Origin: an uncultured Porphyromonadaceae bacterium
GTDB lineage: Bacteria; Bacteroidota; Bacteroidia; Bacteroidales; Muribaculaceae
DNA: 33,736 nucleotides
Assembly: GCA_947175605.1 (NCBI GenBank)
Contig: CAMWNH010000018.1
Location: forward strand, 1 to 33,736
Reading direction: 5' to 3'
Position 1 is the stretch's first letter; the number at the start of each line of letters is the position of its first letter. Position numbers and translations under genes: made by a program. Shown here piece after piece: positions 31,848 through 33,736 of the stretch. A model generated the notes under the pieces. That model saw only the letters and a program-made list of their open reading frames with translations, ran no database searches and was not told the DNA's origin.

Positions 31848-31926
31848 CGAGTCCCCGACCGAAAAAGTTAGCACTGACTTCAGGAAATTTTCTAACGCGT
31901 CGTTGGCTGGTATATTTAGGGACTCG
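31848..31926 (-). repeat. Long nested inverted repeat between ssb and lplA
   Basis: Outer arms CGAGTCCC (31848-31855) and GGGACTCG (31919-31926) are perfect 8-base complements 63 bases apart. Inner arms GTTAG (31867-31871) and CTAAC (31892-31896) are nested inside, with a short CTGACTTCAG palindrome within. On the minus strand the outer stem is followed by CATATTTTTGAAATATTTTG. This could be a structured RNA, an attenuator, or a terminator for the ssb unit. Confidence 0.5.
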
Positions 31927-31947
31927 TCACATATTACTCCCCGCTTC

Positions 31948-32262
31948 CTATCCGTTGCGGCCGGGCAGAAGTTCGAAGGAGTCTACGTAGATTTCCGTGA
32001 TGTTACGGCTTATGGCCGTGGCGTCTTCCCAGCGACGTGTGCGGATTTTTCCTTCAACCAGCAGACGCGTCCCTTTGCGGATATATTTTTCGGCAAACTC
32101 TGCCGCCGGACCCCACATGACTATATTGTGCCACTCGGTTTTTTCAACACCGCTTTGACTTCGCTCCGATGTTGCGAGGGAAAATTCGGCAACAGGGGTA
32201 GTGCCCACCATCTTCATGTGTGGATCACGGCCCACATTGCCCATGAGTATCGCCTTGTTCAT
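31948..32262 (-). CDS. ssb: Single-stranded DNA-binding protein, no acidic tail
   Basis: An OB-fold protein that coats single-stranded DNA. It has 104 residues with MNKAILMGNVGRDPHMK at the start, FSLATSERS, TEWHNIVMWGPAAEFAEKYIRKG (42-64) and LLVEGKIRTRRWED (67-80), all typical of SSB. The protein ends at ELLPGRNG immediately after the OB fold. The flexible linker and acidic tip (usually ending DDDIPF or similar), with which SSB recruits partners, are absent. This suggests a secondary or specialised SSB, or a short lineage-specific form. The ATG overlaps the proC stop as ATGA. Confidence 0.92.
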   Translation of the reverse strand: MNKAILMGNVGRDPHMKMVGTTPVAEFSLATSERSQSGVEKTEWHNIVMWGPAAEFAEKYIRKGTRLLVEGKIRTRRWEDATAISRNITEIYVDSFELLPGRNG

Positions 32263-33035
32263 TTCTTATAGGATGTGAGGATTGCATCGATAACAGCTGC
32301 GGAAAAGCCGCCACGGTCGAGAGCATTGAGCCCTTGAATTGTCAGGCCGCCGGGTGTGCACACCTTGTCTATTTCCGATTCGGGATGTTTGTCGTCGTCC
32401 TCGAGAAGCGAGCACGCGCCGAGAAGTGTCTGCACCGTATAGCGACACGCATCCGAAGCCTCAAGTCCCATCTGCACACCGGCCTGCATGCAGGCGCGAA
32501 TATATCGCAGGGCATACGCCGTCCCACAGGATGCAAGGGCCGTCACGGCAGGAAATTTCTCCTCTGCAATGCACACGGCATCGCCCATGCTTTTAAATAG
32601 ATTCCTGATCTCATTTCCGATAATATCCGAGTCGGCGCAAACGAAGGTCATCGACTGTCCGTGCGTTATCCCGATGTTGGGCATTATACGGGCCACGCTG
32701 TATGCGGGCAGCGCATTCTTCATTTCGCCTATGCTTATCATCGGCGAGAGCGTGGCCACGGCGCAACGGTCGGGAATATGCCCATTGAGCTTGGCAAACA
32801 TCTCGAGTGAAGCCTCCGCGGGCAGAGCGACAATCACGAGACTTGGCTGTTCACTGTAAAGCGCCTGCGTCAAGACCGTATAAGTCCGCAGATCGGATAC
32901 TTCGCGTAGTTTTTCAAGCCTGTCCTCGCTGCGGTTGTAGATGGAGGTGCGTATGCCGGCCTTGGCAAGTCCGCGAGCAATGGCCGAGCCCATTGCTCCG
33001 GCGCCGATGATCAGAATATTATCGAGAGAATACAT
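32259..33035 (-). CDS. proC: Pyrroline-5-carboxylate reductase
   Basis: Reduces 1-pyrroline-5-carboxylate to proline with NADPH, the last step of proline synthesis. The start at 33035 (MYSLDNILIIGAGAMG) gives 258 residues; the ORF to 33068 would begin inside the ompH terminator. The Rossmann GAGAMGSAIARGL is near the N-terminus, RIMPNIGITHG in the middle, and CTPGGLTIQGLNAL near the end. The usual ALSGSGPAY substrate block reads ALASCGTAY, a modest divergence. Overlap with ssb by 4 bases implies a two-gene unit. An alternative reductase of the same superfamily is possible but less likely. Confidence 0.88.
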   Translation of the reverse strand: MYSLDNILIIGAGAMGSAIARGLAKAGIRTSIYNRSEDRLEKLREVSDLRTYTVLTQALYSEQPSLVIVALPAEASLEMFAKLNGHIPDRCAVATLSPMISIGEMKNALPAYSVARIMPNIGITHGQSMTFVCADSDIIGNEIRNLFKSMGDAVCIAEEKFPAVTALASCGTAYALRYIRACMQAGVQMGLEASDACRYTVQTLLGACSLLEDDDKHPESEIDKVCTPGGLTIQGLNALDRGGFSAAVIDAILTSYKK

Positions 33036-33062
33036 TTTGCAGTCGCAGTAATTAAAACAAGA

Positions 33063-33094
33063 GAGCAATCAGGAGCTGTGCGCTCCGATTGCTC
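33063..33094 (-). terminator. Terminator downstream of the OmpH-like gene
   Basis: GAGCAATC-A-GGAGC pairs with GCTCC-GATTGCTC (13 pairs with a one-base bulge), with a 5-base loop. On the minus strand it is followed by TCTTGTTTTAATT. It lies 28 bases past the stop at 33122. Confidence 0.85.
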
Positions 33095-33121
33095 CACTCG
33101 CTTGTTTCTTTTATATGGAAT

Positions 33122-33712
33122 TTACTTTGCCGGAGTATAACGCTCGTTCAGGCCCTTTACCACCTCTTCGGTGATGTTAAGAGTCGGATTAAAGTATACG
33201 CCGCTTTCGCGGAACAGAATAGCGTCGTAGCCGTGCACGGCATTGTATTCCTTGATGAAGTTGTCTATCGAATCAGTGAGGCGGCGCTGCTGGATGCCGA
33301 TCTCATTATTGATTTTGGCCTGCTGTGCGCTCAGATAGCGGGCAGCTTCGTTCTGCTTCTTGTTGAAGTTGTTTACATCCGATTCAAACGACTGCTGCGA
33401 AAGATAAATGTTGTTCTGCTGCTTGCGCTCGATTTCCGCGCCGAGTGTCTGAATCTCCTGCTGCTTCTGGCGTTCCTGCTGCTGATACTGCACCATGAGT
33501 TTCTGCGAGGAGGCGGCAATTTCCTGAGCCAGGGTGTACTGGCTCAGAAGCGAATCATAGTCGATGTAGCGGATGTTGATGGTCTGCACGGCTTCGCCGG
33601 TTTTTGCGGCTTCAGCTGCGGGTGTGGCCTTTTCGGCGGGTTGGCTGCAGGCTGCCGCGCCTATGGCGAGTGCTGCAAGAATGGCTTTCGCCGTGATGGA
33701 TGCTTTGTTCAT
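33122..33712 (-). CDS. OmpH/Skp-like lipoprotein
   Basis: A periplasmic chaperone-like protein of the OmpH/Skp family that, in relatives, holds unfolded outer-membrane proteins. It has 196 residues, start at 33712. The signal ends in LAIGAAAC (C22), so the protein is probably a lipoprotein, unlike soluble E. coli Skp. After an Ala/Thr/Glu-rich linker come INIRYIDYDSLLSQY and a long coiled coil (about 65-150) rich in Gln, Lys and Glu (for example QYQQQERQKQQEIQTLGAEI). The C-terminal AILFRESGVYFNPTLNITEE is a normal family ending. Genes beyond the window's right edge could include bamA, but this is not visible. Confidence 0.9.
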   Translation of the reverse strand: MNKASITAKAILAALAIGAAACSQPAEKATPAAEAAKTGEAVQTINIRYIDYDSLLSQYTLAQEIAASSQKLMVQYQQQERQKQQEIQTLGAEIERKQQNNIYLSQQSFESDVNNFNKKQNEAARYLSAQQAKINNEIGIQQRRLTDSIDNFIKEYNAVHGYDAILFRESGVYFNPTLNITEEVVKGLNERYTPAK

Positions 33713-33736
33713 TACCTCTGATTGGTATATGTTGTA

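Noticed and set aside
31813-31947. Glycine riboswitch before the gcv operon
   Set aside because: The inverted repeat does not show the tandem glycine-aptamer pattern, and I cannot align it to that class.

Overview
The window looks like chromosome from a member of the Bacteroidales, at about half G+C. The Bacteroidetes-type promoter signal (TTTG or TTG, 19-20 bases, then TAnnTTTG) recurs, Shine-Dalgarno sites are scarce, and typical families are present: DUF4491, LolA-like next to FtsK, lipoprotein OmpH, split gcvPA/gcvPB and rubrerythrin. A Muribaculaceae-like host is my guess from overall feel only; I could not run a phylogeny. Most genes are on the minus strand and are housekeeping genes.

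Layout. 11-2159: a small 2[4Fe-4S] ferredoxin and an MFS transporter (minus), then a divergent DUF4491 membrane protein (plus). 10354 down to 2220: one long minus-strand unit, dedA-rpe-ftsK-lolA-like-trxB-ybaK-aroC-radical SAM, tightly packed behind one promoter. 10557-13854 (minus): a glutaminase-fold protein that appears to have lost its active site, nagB, an outer-membrane beta-barrel protein and rubrerythrin, separated by clear hairpin terminators and promoters. 13982-21183 (plus): an isolated six-gene operon with its own strong promoter and end terminator, the most unusual part of the window. 21247-22426: a DUF3298-type lipoprotein and tRNA-His. 31812 down to 22445: a glycine-cleavage operon, lplA-gcvT-gcvH-gcvPA-gcvPB-lpd, continuing into an exported Ntn hydrolase, a YihY/BrkB membrane protein and RidA. 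33712 down to 31948: OmpH/Skp-like lipoprotein, proC and ssb.

The six-gene plus-strand operon encodes, in order: a cytosolic Rossmann plus RyR-domain protein; a membrane protein with a cytosolic FHA-like domain and a trypsin-like protease placed outside the inner membrane; a very short pseudokinase; a small exported protein; an exported TPR-CHAT (caspase-like) protease with its His/Cys dyad; and an exported 408-residue protein of unknown family. Together they look like a trans-envelope signalling and proteolysis system: cytosolic ligand or phosphopeptide-type modules joined to two periplasmic proteases. That function is inference; domain content, overlaps and promoter are seen in the sequence.

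The glycine-cleavage operon is coherent: LplA attaches lipoate to GcvH, GcvPA/PB decarboxylate glycine, GcvT releases the methylene group to folate, Lpd reoxidises the lipoyl arm, and RidA can clear reactive enamines made by PLP enzymes. No insertion sequence, integrase, CRISPR array, rRNA or phage gene was seen, and no gap without a gene exceeds 300 bases.
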